Assembly: GCF_041260155.1 (NCBI RefSeq)
Contig: NC_091940.1
Coordinates: forward strand, 33,465,526 to 33,529,525
Direction of reading: 5' to 3'
DNA: 64,000 nt
From: Ptychodera flava
Lineage: Eukaryota > Hemichordata > Enteropneusta > Ptychoderidae
Translations under genes and position numbers: made by a program
The notes under the pieces: generated by a model
Told to the model about the DNA's origin: nothing
The model's database searches: none
What the model saw: only the letters and a program-made list of their open reading frames with translations
Part shown: positions 35,294 to 45,891 of the stretch, one piece after another
Layout: every line of letters begins with the position of its first letter
Numbering within the stretch: position 1 is the first letter of the stretch

Positions 35294-35402
35294 CGGTGTG
35301 TGGCTTATCGATCGTGCTCAAGTCAAGGCTCTACGCCACAGAACCTGGCTTTGACCATTGCCCCAGCGCGATCGATACAAAGCCACAGCACCGCTGCGAT
35401 TT
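35294..35402. mobile_element. End-deleted copy of the 138-bp palindromic element
   Basis: GCGGTGTGTGGCTTATCGAT to CCACAGCACCGCTGCGAT matches the body of the element at 33444 closely, but both TAGCTGTGATAT termini are missing. It interrupts LINE RT sequence right after the LDFSKA codons. Copy 2 of the LINE continues past this point as SKAFDSVKH. Confidence 0.65.
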
Positions 35403-35425
35403 CATCCCGATGTTAATGACTTTTC

Positions 35426-37130
35426 CATTGAATGACTTACTTGATGATAACTAGTACAATAAGAGGAAAAAATCTATTTGTATTGTACCCGATATAATTC
35501 TGTTGACTTCACAAGATTTTGCCGGTAGAGAACGATACAAAGCATCATGACGCGTTCACAATTTTCAAGGAACTACGAAAGGAATTTAAACAAGCCAAGA
35601 AGCTCGCATGCAAGGATTACCTCGGTGACGTACAATGTCAAATTGTAACAACGAGTTAACGCTCTTGGTCTTTCATAAATAATAGACGTAATTCTCGCTC
35701 TTTCCCAACGTCCCTTACACATGGCGGGATCATTGCCGTTATGCCATTCCATATGGCTGGGCTGATTACGATGTTGTCCCTGAATAAGGGATCTTTTGTT
35801 AACGATTGTTTAAACAATGTCATTATTACTATAATTGATTTAGTGACTAACATTTTGATCAACTGAAACCCTAACAAGCTTCTAGGCCCTGATGGGATCC
35901 CCGTCAGAGTCATTCGTACACGTTCACAACAGCTTGCTACCGCTTACGTTGATTTTTAACAAGTCACTTCAGACTGGCGTCTTTCCGTCTTTGTTCAAAG
36001 TAGGTAATGATGTTCCGGTTTCTAAATATGGCCTTCGTAATCAGGCCGGTTATTACCGGCAAATCTCACTCCTCCCTACTTTTAGTAAAGTTTTTGAAAA
36101 GGCTGTCTTTCCCCACATTTATAATCACATGCAGAATGCACGCATTTGTTAGGGGCGCTCCACTGTTACCAACCTCGTGTTTCACACAGACCATTTATCC
36201 AGAGTTATCGATGATCGTGGCCAAGTTGATTATATATACCTTGATCTCAGCAAAGCCTTTGACTCAGTCAAACATAGACTTCTACTGCATTAAGTCTCAC
36301 ACTTTGGCAATCATGGTAACATTTTGAATTGGTTCCAATCATATCACTTCTTGGCCTTTTGGCCAAAGGTCCATATATCTTTCTTTCATGAATTTGGCTT
36401 TGTTGTGTGTACCGGTGCTTTACTGTCTGTTCTGTGCTCTTTTGTGTCTATGTTTATAACTAGTGTATAACGAATTTTGACCTAGTGTTATAGATTACGG
36501 ATGGGTATGATTGAGATTATTTTCATAGAGTGCAGCGTGTGGTCCGGAATAGTCACTTCTCCTCATTGAGTAACGTTGGTTCTGGTGTACCTCAAGGGTC
36601 TCAGCACAGTCGCTTGGTGGGCTATTCAGCTCTGGGACTATTCGCCCCATAGACGAGTGTACAGAAGCGAGAAGAAGTGAGGGTTGTTTCTCGCCTCTGT
36701 GCACTCGTCTACGGGGCGAATAGTCCCAGAGCTGAATAGCCCACCAAGCGACTGTGGTCTCAGTTAGGTCTGCTTTTGTTTGTTTTCTACGTTAATGATA
36801 TCAGTTCTTCAGTTTCAAGTTTCATGTAATTGTATGCAGATGACTCAAAACTGTATACGAGGCAAATTTCTAACATCTCGGATTGCGGTTTTTTTCAACA
36901 AGACCGTAACCACGTTGAGAGATGGTGCACAACATGGAAACTTAAACTGAATTTCGAAAAATGTATGGTTATTCCCTTTACAAACAAGAAACTCCGATTC
37001 CGTATAATTATAGTATTAATGGGGACAATTTATACAGAGTACCATTAGTTAAAGACCTGGGTGTTCTTCTGACCCAAAATCTGAACTATTCTACACATAA
37101 TATTATATAGGGCTCAGCCCTTTGTGTCGC
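35426..37130 (+). mobile_element. LINE RT fragment, tandem copy 2
   Basis: It repeats 34402-35280 with an offset of about 1024 bp, then runs further. Blocks seen are LLGPDGIPVRVIRTRSQQ, SLQTGVFPSLFKVGNDVPVS, YRQISLLPTFSKVFEKAVFP, YLDLSKAFDSVKH, GVPQGS (just before the hairpin element at 36605) and, after it, NDISSS, YADDSKLYTRQ and WCTTWKLKLNFEK. RT of the CR1/Jockey-like group; no endonuclease is left. Many frame breaks. Confidence 0.75.
36605..36755. mobile_element. 151-bp palindromic element, 7-8-bp target duplication
   Basis: The left arm CACAGTCGCTTGGTGGGCTA pairs with the right arm TAGCCCACCAAGCGACTGTG, and pairing continues to GACGAGTG. GGTCTCAG lies directly left (36597-36604) and, sharing one G with the terminal repeat, again at 36756-36763. 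CACAG termini and about 8-bp duplications fit a hAT-type MITE. It splits a LINE RT gene between the GVPQGS and NDIS motifs. Confidence 0.75.
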
Positions 37131-37149
37131 GCCAGGGGTTAAGATTGGC

Positions 37150-37240
37150 CACAGTTACGAGTGTAGTTATACATAGCCGCCGCCGAGTAGTATGCATGCA
37201 TACTACGCGGCCACTTAATATAACTACACTCGCAACTGTG
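37150..37240. mobile_element. 91-bp palindromic element, exact 8-bp target duplication
   Basis: The ends are CACAGTTACGAGTGTAGTTA and its near-perfect complement, with an inner GTAGTATGCATGCATACTAC palindrome. AGATTGGC occurs exactly at 37142-37149 and 37241-37248. Same CACAG terminus type as 36605-36755; a hAT-type MITE is the best reading. Confidence 0.8.
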
Positions 37241-37619
37241 AGATTGGCAATGTTATTTGTATTGATTCATGATAAAATAGAACAAGTCATCGTTGATGAC
37301 ACAGTTCCCGGTTGTCCATTTTGTTATAATCTTTGGTGTCTAGGTAGCTGTGGTCTAGGTAGCTGTGGAATGACATTGATGCAACGGGTGCATCAGGCCT
37401 GTGACTTGCATAATACAGTAATCTGAGGAACGTTCAATAAAATTGACCCATCTCTGCCGGTAATGACCATTGAAGGAACTTTTGATTACATCACACATAA
37501 CGATGCCCTCACTGCCTCTAGTGTCATGATGGCACATACTATACACATGGTTTGGTGGAATTTTAGAAATGGTATGGGATCGGGTATGTTGTTGTAATCA
37601 GCCATTTCGGATCATATAA

Positions 37620-38750
37620 TGAAACAAATTAATGTGCACAAGAATGCAGCCATATCACGTTTAATCAAAATCAGTCCATCGAAGGACAATGACCTATGTT
37701 TATGTTTCAAAGACATAAAAAATCACACCAAAATTGAAATCAAATGGCTGTCTATTGACCATATGGATCATAGCACAAAATTAGTAGACATGCATATGTA
37801 TGCCATAGTACTTTATCTTTGTACCAAGTCTCAACAACATTGGATAAGGAATATTTGCATATGATTAAGCCTCAAAGACATGAAGAAATCCAAAACTGAC
37901 CATCTGGCAGCGATATTGGGGAAAAATGACAATCTGGCAACCATATTGGAACATGTCACGAAGTACATTGACATGTATATGTATGCCATAGTGCATGATC
38001 TTTGTGCCAAGTTTGGACAAATCGGTGTAATGACCTTTGAATTAAGCTTCAAAGACATGCAAAATTCCAACAAAATGGCAGTTCTGCAGCCATATTGGCT
38101 CCTATCGCAAGGTTAATTGATACATGCATATGTATGCCATAGTGCTTTGCCTTTGTGCCATGTTTGAACAAAATCGGTTCAAGGATGTTTGAGTTAGGCC
38201 TATGGTTCAAAGACATGAAAAAATCGCAACAAAATGGCCGCCTCACGCCCATATTGGATCGTATCGCAATATAATTCAACATGCATATGTAGGCCATAGT
38301 GTTATGCCTTTGTGCCAAGTTTGAACAGAATCGGTTCAAGGATGTTTGAGTTATGGTTCAAAGACATGAAAAATCGCAAACAAAATGGCCGCCTCACGCC
38401 CATATTGGATTGTATCGCAATATAATTCTACATGCATATGTAGGCCATAGTGTTTTGCCTTTGTGCCAAGTTTGAACAGAATCGGTTCAAGGATGTTTGA
38501 GTTATGGTTCAAAGACATGAAAAATCGCAAAAATATGACCACCTTGCGGCCATATTGAATCGTATCGCAAAATAAATCGATGTGCATCTGTAGGTCATAG
38601 TGCTATGCCTTTGTGCGAAGTTTGAACAAAATTGGTTCAGCAGTGTCTGAGAAACGACTGCGGACGGACGCACGGACGGACGCACGGACGGACGCACGGA
38701 CGCACGGGACCCAATTTATAAGTCCCCGCCGGACTTCGTCCGCGGGGACT
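37620..38750 (+). mobile_element. pearl/Helentron-like element with 150-bp core repeats
   Basis: Six tandem core units, spaced 183, 151, 157, 151 and 150 bp by the TGCCATAGTG motif (37801, 37984, 38135, 38292, 38442, 38592). Each carries GTTTGAACAAAATCGGTTCA-like sequence. The array is followed by a (CGGACGCA)n tract (38656-38706) and a terminal hairpin at 38721-38750 (AGTCCCCGC/GCGGGGACT), then AATTAATT. Core repeats of about 160 bp plus an ACGG-type microsatellite plus a 3' hairpin is the plan of pearl/CvA elements and Helentron-derived HINEs. No rolling-circle enzyme is encoded. Confidence 0.6.
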
Positions 38751-39177
38751 AATTAATTGTTACTTCATATACGTTTGTATGACAACTATGCCCAGTTTCC
38801 CTCTGATGAAAGCAGTTCACGTACGTACACGACGTCAAACCCTGCAGCAGTGCAGGTATAGATTTTCTGTAATGTGTACAAATGTTGGACAAAAATTGCC
38901 AATTGTGTTAAACAAGGGACGTATTATGCCATCGTTACCATTGCCCACCTTCCACTTGCAAGCTGAAAACTAGAGCGTTCCGTCTAAAAACTGGCAATTT
39001 TTGAATCTAGTTATTGACACAGGGGGCGCTTTTCTAAAATTCAATCCCAGCATTCTTTGCGTATGCCCCCGTTCATATGCACGACAGTTTTCTCCCATTT
39101 TCTATTTTTTATGCGTGATATTAACGATATTTTGTATCAGCGACAAAGTGGATAATAACACTAACTGGCTAACAAAA
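38751..39177. other. Putative intron, nothing recognised
   Basis: No gene or shared repeat recognised. Confidence 0.35.
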
Positions 39178-39418
39178 GATATATTTTATAAATGGCATGT
39201 TATAAAATAATAATTTACACGTTTTGTATTTGTTTATTTACGAGTACTAATAAATAAATAAATAAACAAAAATAAATAAATAAATAAGTAAATAAATAAA
39301 TAAATAAATAAACCTTGAGAACAGTGACAGAATTCGACAAAACATATATTTATAAATGGCATGTTATAAAATAATAATTTGCACGTTTTGTATTTGTTTA
39401 TTTACGATACTAATAAAA

Positions 39419-39457
<39 letters not shown>

Positions 39458-39482
39458 ACCTTGAGAACAGTGACAGAATTCG
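39178..39482. repeat. Two-copy tandem repeat with (AAAT)n tracts
   Basis: Two copies of about 150 bp: ATATATTTATAAATGGCATG, then TTTGTATTTGTTTATTTACG, a long (AATA)n run, then CTTGAGAACAGTGACAGAAT. The first (AATA)n run is interrupted; the second (39418-39456) is nearly pure. Confidence 0.8.
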
Positions 39483-39729
39483 AAGGAGATTTTCAAAATT
39501 CAAGCGGTTCGGCGTGAGTGTTCGTAAATGAGGGTTGGGCTTGACACAGATGAAGTGTCTTTGTTAGGCCAATGGATGTACAGTAGACTCAAAGTATTTG
39601 ATTGTCTATACTCGGTGTCAGGTAGGAGCGACAAGATAGTAATATCGTGTAATATAGGGAAGGAAAGAAAGTAATTGCAAAGTGACGAGAGACAGGCAAC
39701 TAACACTTTTCATAATCATTTAATCACAG

Positions 39730-40523
39730 CTCGAAGATGACTGAAAACACACTGTCAGATAACATTCCCAAAGCCGTGCTGTGGTCGGCTCCAAGATGCA
39801 TAACAACGGCGTTTGACAGATCGATAAGAGCACACGGCGACATCAAGGTGTACCATGAAGTATATAGCAATGCAGCCTACATCGGTGAGGAACGATTCTT
39901 TCCTCATTTCAAAGATAGTGACGTGGTTCCTGGCTGGAAGTTCAGCGACGTTAAGCAGCTTTTTGAGGCTTCTCTAACAGGTTCCCGGGGCGTCTTTGCT
40001 AAAGAGCACGCACATTGTATTCAAGAGCATAGACGAAGCGACGCCCTGCCTGATGGTTACCGCCTTACATTCCTGATACTTAAGCCAGAAAAGTCTGTCA
40101 CATCATTTTAAAAATTGCTCACCAAACCTAACAAGCCTGTTCGTTGGTCAAAGATATATCCAGAAGAAGCTGCTTTCCGTCAAATGTGGGAATTATATCA
40201 GTACACTAGAGACACGAAGGGCGACACACCTTCGATAATCGATGCTGATGATCTGTTGAATGAACCCGCCCTTCTGATTAAGAAATATTGTAATTATGTG
40301 GGATTCGAATTCAAGGAAAGCATACTACACTGGTCGCGTCGAAGACTGGACTTGGGAAGGCAACATGTATGACACAGTTTTAAAAAGTACAGGCTTCAAC
40401 AAACTCGCGGAAAAAGAAACAACAGAGCCTGACGTATCATCTTTTCCAGAGTACATCCAAGATTTAATTCGAGATGCCCAACCCTACTATGAAGAGATGT
40501 ACAGGCTGCGTACAAAGCCTTGA
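39730..40523 (+). pseudogene. Sulfotransferase-fold protein, broken paralogue 1
   Basis: Exon with an acceptor at 39729 (AATCACAG|CTCGAAG) and ATG at 39737, the same position relative to the ATG as in the two intact paralogues. Similarity runs the full length: WSAPRCITTAFDRSIRAHGD (5'-phosphosulfate loop region), KVYHEVYSNAAYIGEERFFP, LILKPEKSVTSF, MWELYQYTRD and the C-terminal YYEEMYRLRTKP. Two defects are visible. A TAA at 40109-40111 stands where the paralogues have Tyr (SFYK). A short deletion near 40333-40337, where the others read HWEPG, shifts the frame. As read it makes 124 residues, so it is probably a pseudogene. Assembly error cannot be excluded. Confidence 0.8.
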
Positions 40524-40529
40524 ATAAAA

Positions 40530-42056
40530 GTCATCGTTGATGACTAGTACCCACTTGTTAATGAGTAATTTGATCTCAATTCCTCTACATTAATTGGGTC
40601 TGTGATTACAAATACTTCGCTACAGATGGGACTTAATGGCCGAGAAAGAAGCCCATGATGCTGTAAACGTAAAACCAATCTCGGCTGCCCCCTAATTACA
40701 AAAAGGCCATTAAATGAATTAATTAATAATTAACAGAGCATCCTATTATAACACTGACAAATTATCACCTTTACCATATTTCATAGAGTTTTATGCAGTG
40801 CTTCTGAAATTAACATAATTACGCAAACATCATGAAAGACTTTTGCCTGAAATTGCAATCGTCACACTTCCCTTCTTTAACAAAATCGTCCTGATTTTGA
40901 AATAAAGACCTCAGTTTTTTCAATTGTATCATTCGTTCTTAAAATAAGATAACAAAATATTTAAAAGCTTATTATTAAATATAAAATACAGTAAAACAGA
41001 GGTAAAATGACAGAATATGTAAAAATCTGAACTATACTATCACCAAAATAATTGAAATTTGGAAATAAAATCTCTATCTTTATAACTCTTCAAAATCTGA
41101 AAAAAATTGAAACTCTAAAAGTACGTGAAATGGTAAAAGTACGAATTCTACCCTTGAACCCCCAAAAGGATCAACAAACATAAAAATAAAACACTCTCTT
41201 TTTAAACGAGGAGTACCATAATTAAAACAGAATCTATATATACTGCTAACACCCATAACACAATGTTTAACATTACCGACTCATTTTTCTTCTTACTCAA
41301 AAAAAAAAGAAAAAGAAAAATGAAGGTATCAAAACACAGAAAGAGGCGCTTGCAGTGTATTTACAATTACACGTTAAATAAAACATTCTTCAAAATCACT
41401 TAAAAAGTATTGTTTCTTTCGTTGCAAATATACGCTACCAATGAAATGGCACATTCGAGTATTGACACATTTTAACGGCGATTTATATTACAGGGTCAAT
41501 TTACAATATGGTCTTCTTGATTCGACTTTGTTAGGAAATATATTCTTGTATTTCGTCATTATTAGTGCAGTGTCTTACTATAGATACTCAGATAGCATTC
41601 CTTGTGAACTAAGCTTTGAGGCACCGCTTCCTATCACTGTTTATTTTACCAACCAGAGATTCCATCTGATAAGACAATGTGTCTAATCCATCATTTGACT
41701 TTTCATGACTCATAGACACTTTTCCAGCCAAAAGTGCTTTATCTACGGGAACCTTGCCTTCCCAAGGCAGAGACATTTTCAATCTCATCAGAGATACTTC
41801 AGGTCACTAGACTCTGTGCTCGGTCTCTCACACAAGTTTTATGACCACTTTATTAACCACTGTCTATTATTAGTATAGAAATAAAGTAGTCATCTATAGT
41901 ATTAGACGACTTCGTCTCCCGACCGCTTTCTCAGACCTGGTTATATACAACACAGACTTTTTCCATCTCGAATGATAAAACATTCCCTTCGCCTAACAAT
42001 TCTATTATAAGTTGTCTCACCTTTAAATTCGTGGAATTGTCTTGAAGCTGATGCCA

Positions 42057-42057
<1 letters not shown>
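40530..42057. other. Intergenic AT-rich, nothing recognised
   Basis: Very AT-rich with oligo-A stretches (for example 41298-41320). The 81-codon frame at 41441-41686 has no known motif. Confidence 0.4.

Positions 42058-42141
<84 letters not shown>
42058..42141. repeat. (CT)n microsatellite
   Basis: 42 uninterrupted CT dinucleotides. Arg-Glu and Ser-Leu frames across it are artefacts. Confidence 0.98.
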
Positions 42142-42143
<2 letters not shown>

Positions 42144-42742
42144 CAAACATTTAAACATCAGGCTGCTCTTGATGTTCGGAAGTATCGATATCAAAACCAG
42201 CAAACTATTATATCATCACTTTACCGTGGTCAAAAATACTTCGTTAAGTTACCCGCCATCTTCTGTTTTCAGCCACTTCGGGTGATGACATCAGTGCGTT
42301 GTTGTATGGACATCATTCCGTCTTTTTTGGTGAGCAAGTCATTCTGAAATACCGTATGTACTGTGCCCGGATAGTTTCTTCGATTTCTTACGACTTTTGT
42401 GTAGTTGCCCGGATTCTCTACCACATGTTGCAACCGTTTGTTTTACGGTTGACCACTTCTCTCAGGTCAGGGAATAAGCTTGAAAAGAGGTACCAACAGG
42501 ATACTACTACATGGGGACGCCGTAAAGTTCAAGTGGTTGAACTTTATTGATACACAGTCGGATCGGACCAACGAAAAGTCTGCCGAGGCCAGGGATGCCT
42601 AGACTGACAAAAATCTAAACCTCCCCCTTAAAGTCAAAAGTCTAAAGTCTAGAGTCCAAAAGCCTCCGAAAGTCTACAAAAAGCCTTTGAAAGTCCCCGA
42701 AAGTCCACCTATACACATCAAAACTTCACAGTAATAGACATA

Positions 42743-43191
42743 CAGTGCGTTTTCACCAAGGTACCGCAACTCTGCGTATGAGACGGACACAATCCACGTA
42801 CAAACTAACGATACTGGTATCGAGGCACATTTCAGAGCCACCGACTCATTGATTAATTACAGTAAACCAGCATGGGGCAGCCGCTCTGTCTAGACTGAGA
42901 GATACACTTGATCTACATTGTATTGCTTTTTAGTTAGTTTCTGTTGAGAATACCTTCACCTCTTGAACTCTTAGCTGAAATTGTAAAAGAAACAGTTACA
43001 TTGTAGATCAAGTCTAGTCAACTGTTTATCTCTCAGTCCAGACAGCGGCTGCCCCATGCTGGTTTACTTTAACTAATCGACGAGTCGGTGACTTTGAAAT
43101 GTGTCCGTGATACCCAAGCTAATCGTGTGTTTTGTACGTGGATTGTAAACGTCTCAAACGCTGAGTTGCGGTACTTAGGTGAAATGCACTG
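42743..43191. mobile_element. 449-bp Tc1/mariner-type foldback MITE
   Basis: The ends read CAGTGCGTTTTCACC and GGTGAAATGCACTG, with TA directly outside both (42741-42742 and 43192-43193). Inverted similarity extends about 180 bp inward: TACCGCAACTC near the ends, GTGTCCGTGATACC/GGTATCGAGGCAC, CAGCATGGGGCAGCCGCT, and TCTACATTGTA around the central loop. No transposase. A TA duplication indicates the Tc1/mariner superfamily. Confidence 0.7.
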
Positions 43192-43609
43192 TATTTAAAG
43201 GCGTATCTGAACATGTGAAACACAACACTAGAAGTAAACGTACATTGGCTGAAAAATATGAACTTCTTGACTAGATATGAAATGAAATCCCAAATACTTG
43301 ATTGGGAGAATAGCCTATCGTTGTCACAACTTATTGTTTTAGCTTAAGTTTCCATTCGAGTTCCAGTATCATGGTCAATATCAGTAAACACCTTTTGTCC
43401 GTACTGAATGAAAAACACAGCTGTTGGTTGTTTTCCAGTTTCTATAATTGACCGACCGGTAGCTGCATTGTATGTTCATTAACACATTGGCAATGATACT
43501 TGAGTTAATAAGATAAGTACCGGTTTGTTACTTGAGTTAATCAAAGGAAGAGATTCCATGTTTGAGCGACTACAATTGTTGTATTCCCACCCACCTAGTT
43601 GAATGTTCG

Positions 43610-43849
43610 TCATGGAAATAACAGCATTATACATCTACCGTGAGTATGGTTTTGTGCATTTGTGCAGATGTCCACAGTCCATACTTCTGTACAATATAGC
43701 AGAATAGGTATTATCGTGGAATCAAACATCTGTAATAGAACCTTACTTTGAATATTTGAGTCTGTAAAAAGTAACTGTCTTAATTTAAAACATGCCTTCA
43801 TAGCTCTGGTTACTTTGTTTTGGTGTTTGATATGGCCACTGCAATGCAT
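43610..43849 (-). mobile_element. LINE C-terminal fragment
   Basis: Minus-strand frame with MKACFKLRQLLFTDSNIQSK, then LLQMFDSTIIPILLYCTEVW. This is the post-RT pattern (KAC..LR......LFD..I.PILLY..E.W) shared by several LINE clades. Only about 80 residues remain. Confidence 0.55.
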
Positions 43850-43859
43850 TGTTGGAAAA

Positions 43860-44460
43860 GGTCTATTGGATATGATACTCCATTACTTTGATGACATATA
43901 CGATGTCAGTTTAAGCTGTACAAATATAAGAGTAGATTGCTTTGTAACTAGAGCCTGAGTATTTTTTCAGCACAACAAAAGGTGTCTTCATACGAAAGAA
44001 TTGAGAGTTTCCGATCATTATTTATAAAGTTAGATACAAAACAAAACGTTTTTTAGAGTCTTTGACTCTATTTAAACGCATTCTTTAAGATTTTGGATAT
44101 TCCATCAAGTGCTCATAAGCTCTCGCAGCAAGAGCTAATTGCAATAGGCATTATTCGTTGCCGTGTCCATTGCCTATGCCCAGATGCTTTACTGTCTTTC
44201 TGTGGTCATGAATTTTTTCTGGAATCTGGAAGAAGTCATGAATGTGTATGCATTATGTCTGTCTTTATCATTTATATTTGCATGAATATGTATGCTGTAT
44301 AGTAAATAGCCGCACATACCATGTCTGTGTACTGTGTAGAGAGTGGGAACACAAACCTTAACTAATCTATCAATAAGTTCCTTGAAATGAACATTTTGAT
44401 AGACATGTAATGGTCATTTGGACTAGGTTAATGCTATGCATACCCTTACCTTATCAGACA
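43860..44460. other. Intergenic, nothing recognised
   Basis: No domain or repeat recognised upstream of promoter block 2. Confidence 0.35.
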
Positions 44461-44477
44461 AAGGACACCTTAGAAGA

Positions 44478-44710
44478 AGCGCCCTCCCCTAGAGTGGGTC
44501 AGTTGTGAGTTGTACGTTGTCAGTTGTAAACTCATGCAATGCTTGCCTCGCGGTATTCAAATGAAGGTGTTGGCTTCTCCTTACTATCCCTGTTGGCCTC
44601 TGACTTTTGCAGAGTCATATCTATGACGTCGAAAGAGATTAACGCCATTAGGACACCATATTGAAATACTGGGCCTGATTCTGAGCTCAAAGGAAAGGAA
44701 GCATCATACG
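44478..44710 (+). promoter_or_regulatory. Putative promoter and non-coding exon 1, copy 2
   Basis: Homologous to 33165-33426 and 51209-51475, with the CRE-like TGACGTCG at 44624-44631, GGGCCTGATTCTGAGCTC, and donor CATACG|GTAAGT at 44710/44711. The next coding exon with an acceptor is the intact paralogue at 45892, giving a 1181-bp intron. The similarity continues into the intron (GATGATGTCACGAGGCTCTAG against GATGATATCACGCGACCCTC in block 1). Confidence 0.55.
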
Positions 44711-45084
44711 GTAAGTATATGTAATAAACATGTTACACACAGTCCGCATTTTAGAAAGATGTGTGTTCAATTGCCACCAAAGTCGATCGTGATGATGTCA
44801 CGAGGCTCTAGTCTGTCCACTGGCGAACAGGACATATAGTCTAAAATATGATATTATTTTCGTAATTATTGAATCCAATGGACGCCCTGGCCGGCCACCT
44901 ATGCTAAATGAAGCCAATGAGGCAACAATAGTAGAACTGTCTAATAGTCGAGAGGTCCTGCTGACTTTTGTTATCCTCAAGGTATGGGAAAAAGTATAGT
45001 AGCATACTGTTCAATACACGTAGGAAAACCAAACCCCTAGCCCTTAGAGTTGATAAGATACAAGAAAGTATATCAAAGGTCATT

Positions 45085-45182
45085 TAATACGGTGGTTTCA
45101 ATCGGGTTCGAACTCACAACGTACGGTACCCAGTCTCCTAGTGGAGAAGTCACAGTCAGAACCTCTTGGCCAAATCCCCAAT
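45085..45182 (-). repeat. tRNA-derived SINE head
   Basis: On the minus strand, GGGGATTTGGCCAAGAGG carries a good RNA polymerase III A box (TGGCCAAGAGG, 45162-45172). 47 bases later GAGTTCGAACCCG carries a B box (45103-45115). The spacing is longer than in most tRNAs, and I cannot fold a clean cloverleaf, so a tRNA-derived SINE is more likely than a functional tRNA gene. Confidence 0.5.
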
Positions 45183-45891
45183 CTCAAAAAGATTGGTTCA
45201 ATAGCCGAGCTAAGTTGTTACAATTTTTGTGACTGCGACCCTCTCCACAGGCTGTAGAGTTCGCGAAGCACTCACGCTCTAATGCTCACTATTACACATC
45301 GCACATAAACTTTATCGAAGCGAAGCAATGAATACATCGCATTTTGGAAAACATGTTTGATCCCTTATTGGTCAATATCCAACAAATACCAAACCTCTGG
45401 TCCTTGTGCTGAGATATATGAAAGTAGGTCAAAGGTCGTTTAAAGTTATTTGAAAGATTTTCATGGTTGGATACTTGTTAAATACACTAAAAGAAAACTA
45501 AACTCATAGCAGTTTTTGTTGCAGAGATATCAAAAAGGGCATCAAAGGTCATTTAAGGTCATATTTAATTTGTTAGACAAAGTTTGACGCAATACTTGTG
45601 CATTGTAGCTTAAATGTTATATTGGTTCCAGTGAAGAAGATTAGTTAATAGTATATCAGGGTTGTAGTAAGTTCCCCATAATAAAACAATTTTGCCGCCA
45701 ACTACGTTGAAACGCCATTCACAAATTTGCAAGCACTCTGGCAAATGATTATATTAGCGAAATTTCAGTTTAAATGGCACGTTAGTTCTGGAGAAGATTT
45801 TTAGCGATTAGAAGTTTTCAAAAATCCCATTTTGCGGCTAAAGTCACGTTGCCGCTCACGATTTGATTTCTTGATTTCTTTATTATTCAAG

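Noticed and set aside
36343-36371. U2 snRNA-like string ATCACTTCTTGGCCTTTTGGCC
   Set aside because: Resembles the U2 5' end for under 30 bases, then diverges, and overlaps LINE RT sequence. No branch-site or Sm region follows.
41931-42347. Arg-Glu and Ser-Leu dipeptide-repeat frames
   Set aside because: Produced by the (CT)n microsatellite.
45085-45182. tRNA gene
   Set aside because: A and B boxes are present, but the spacing and lack of a clean cloverleaf favour a SINE; listed as such.
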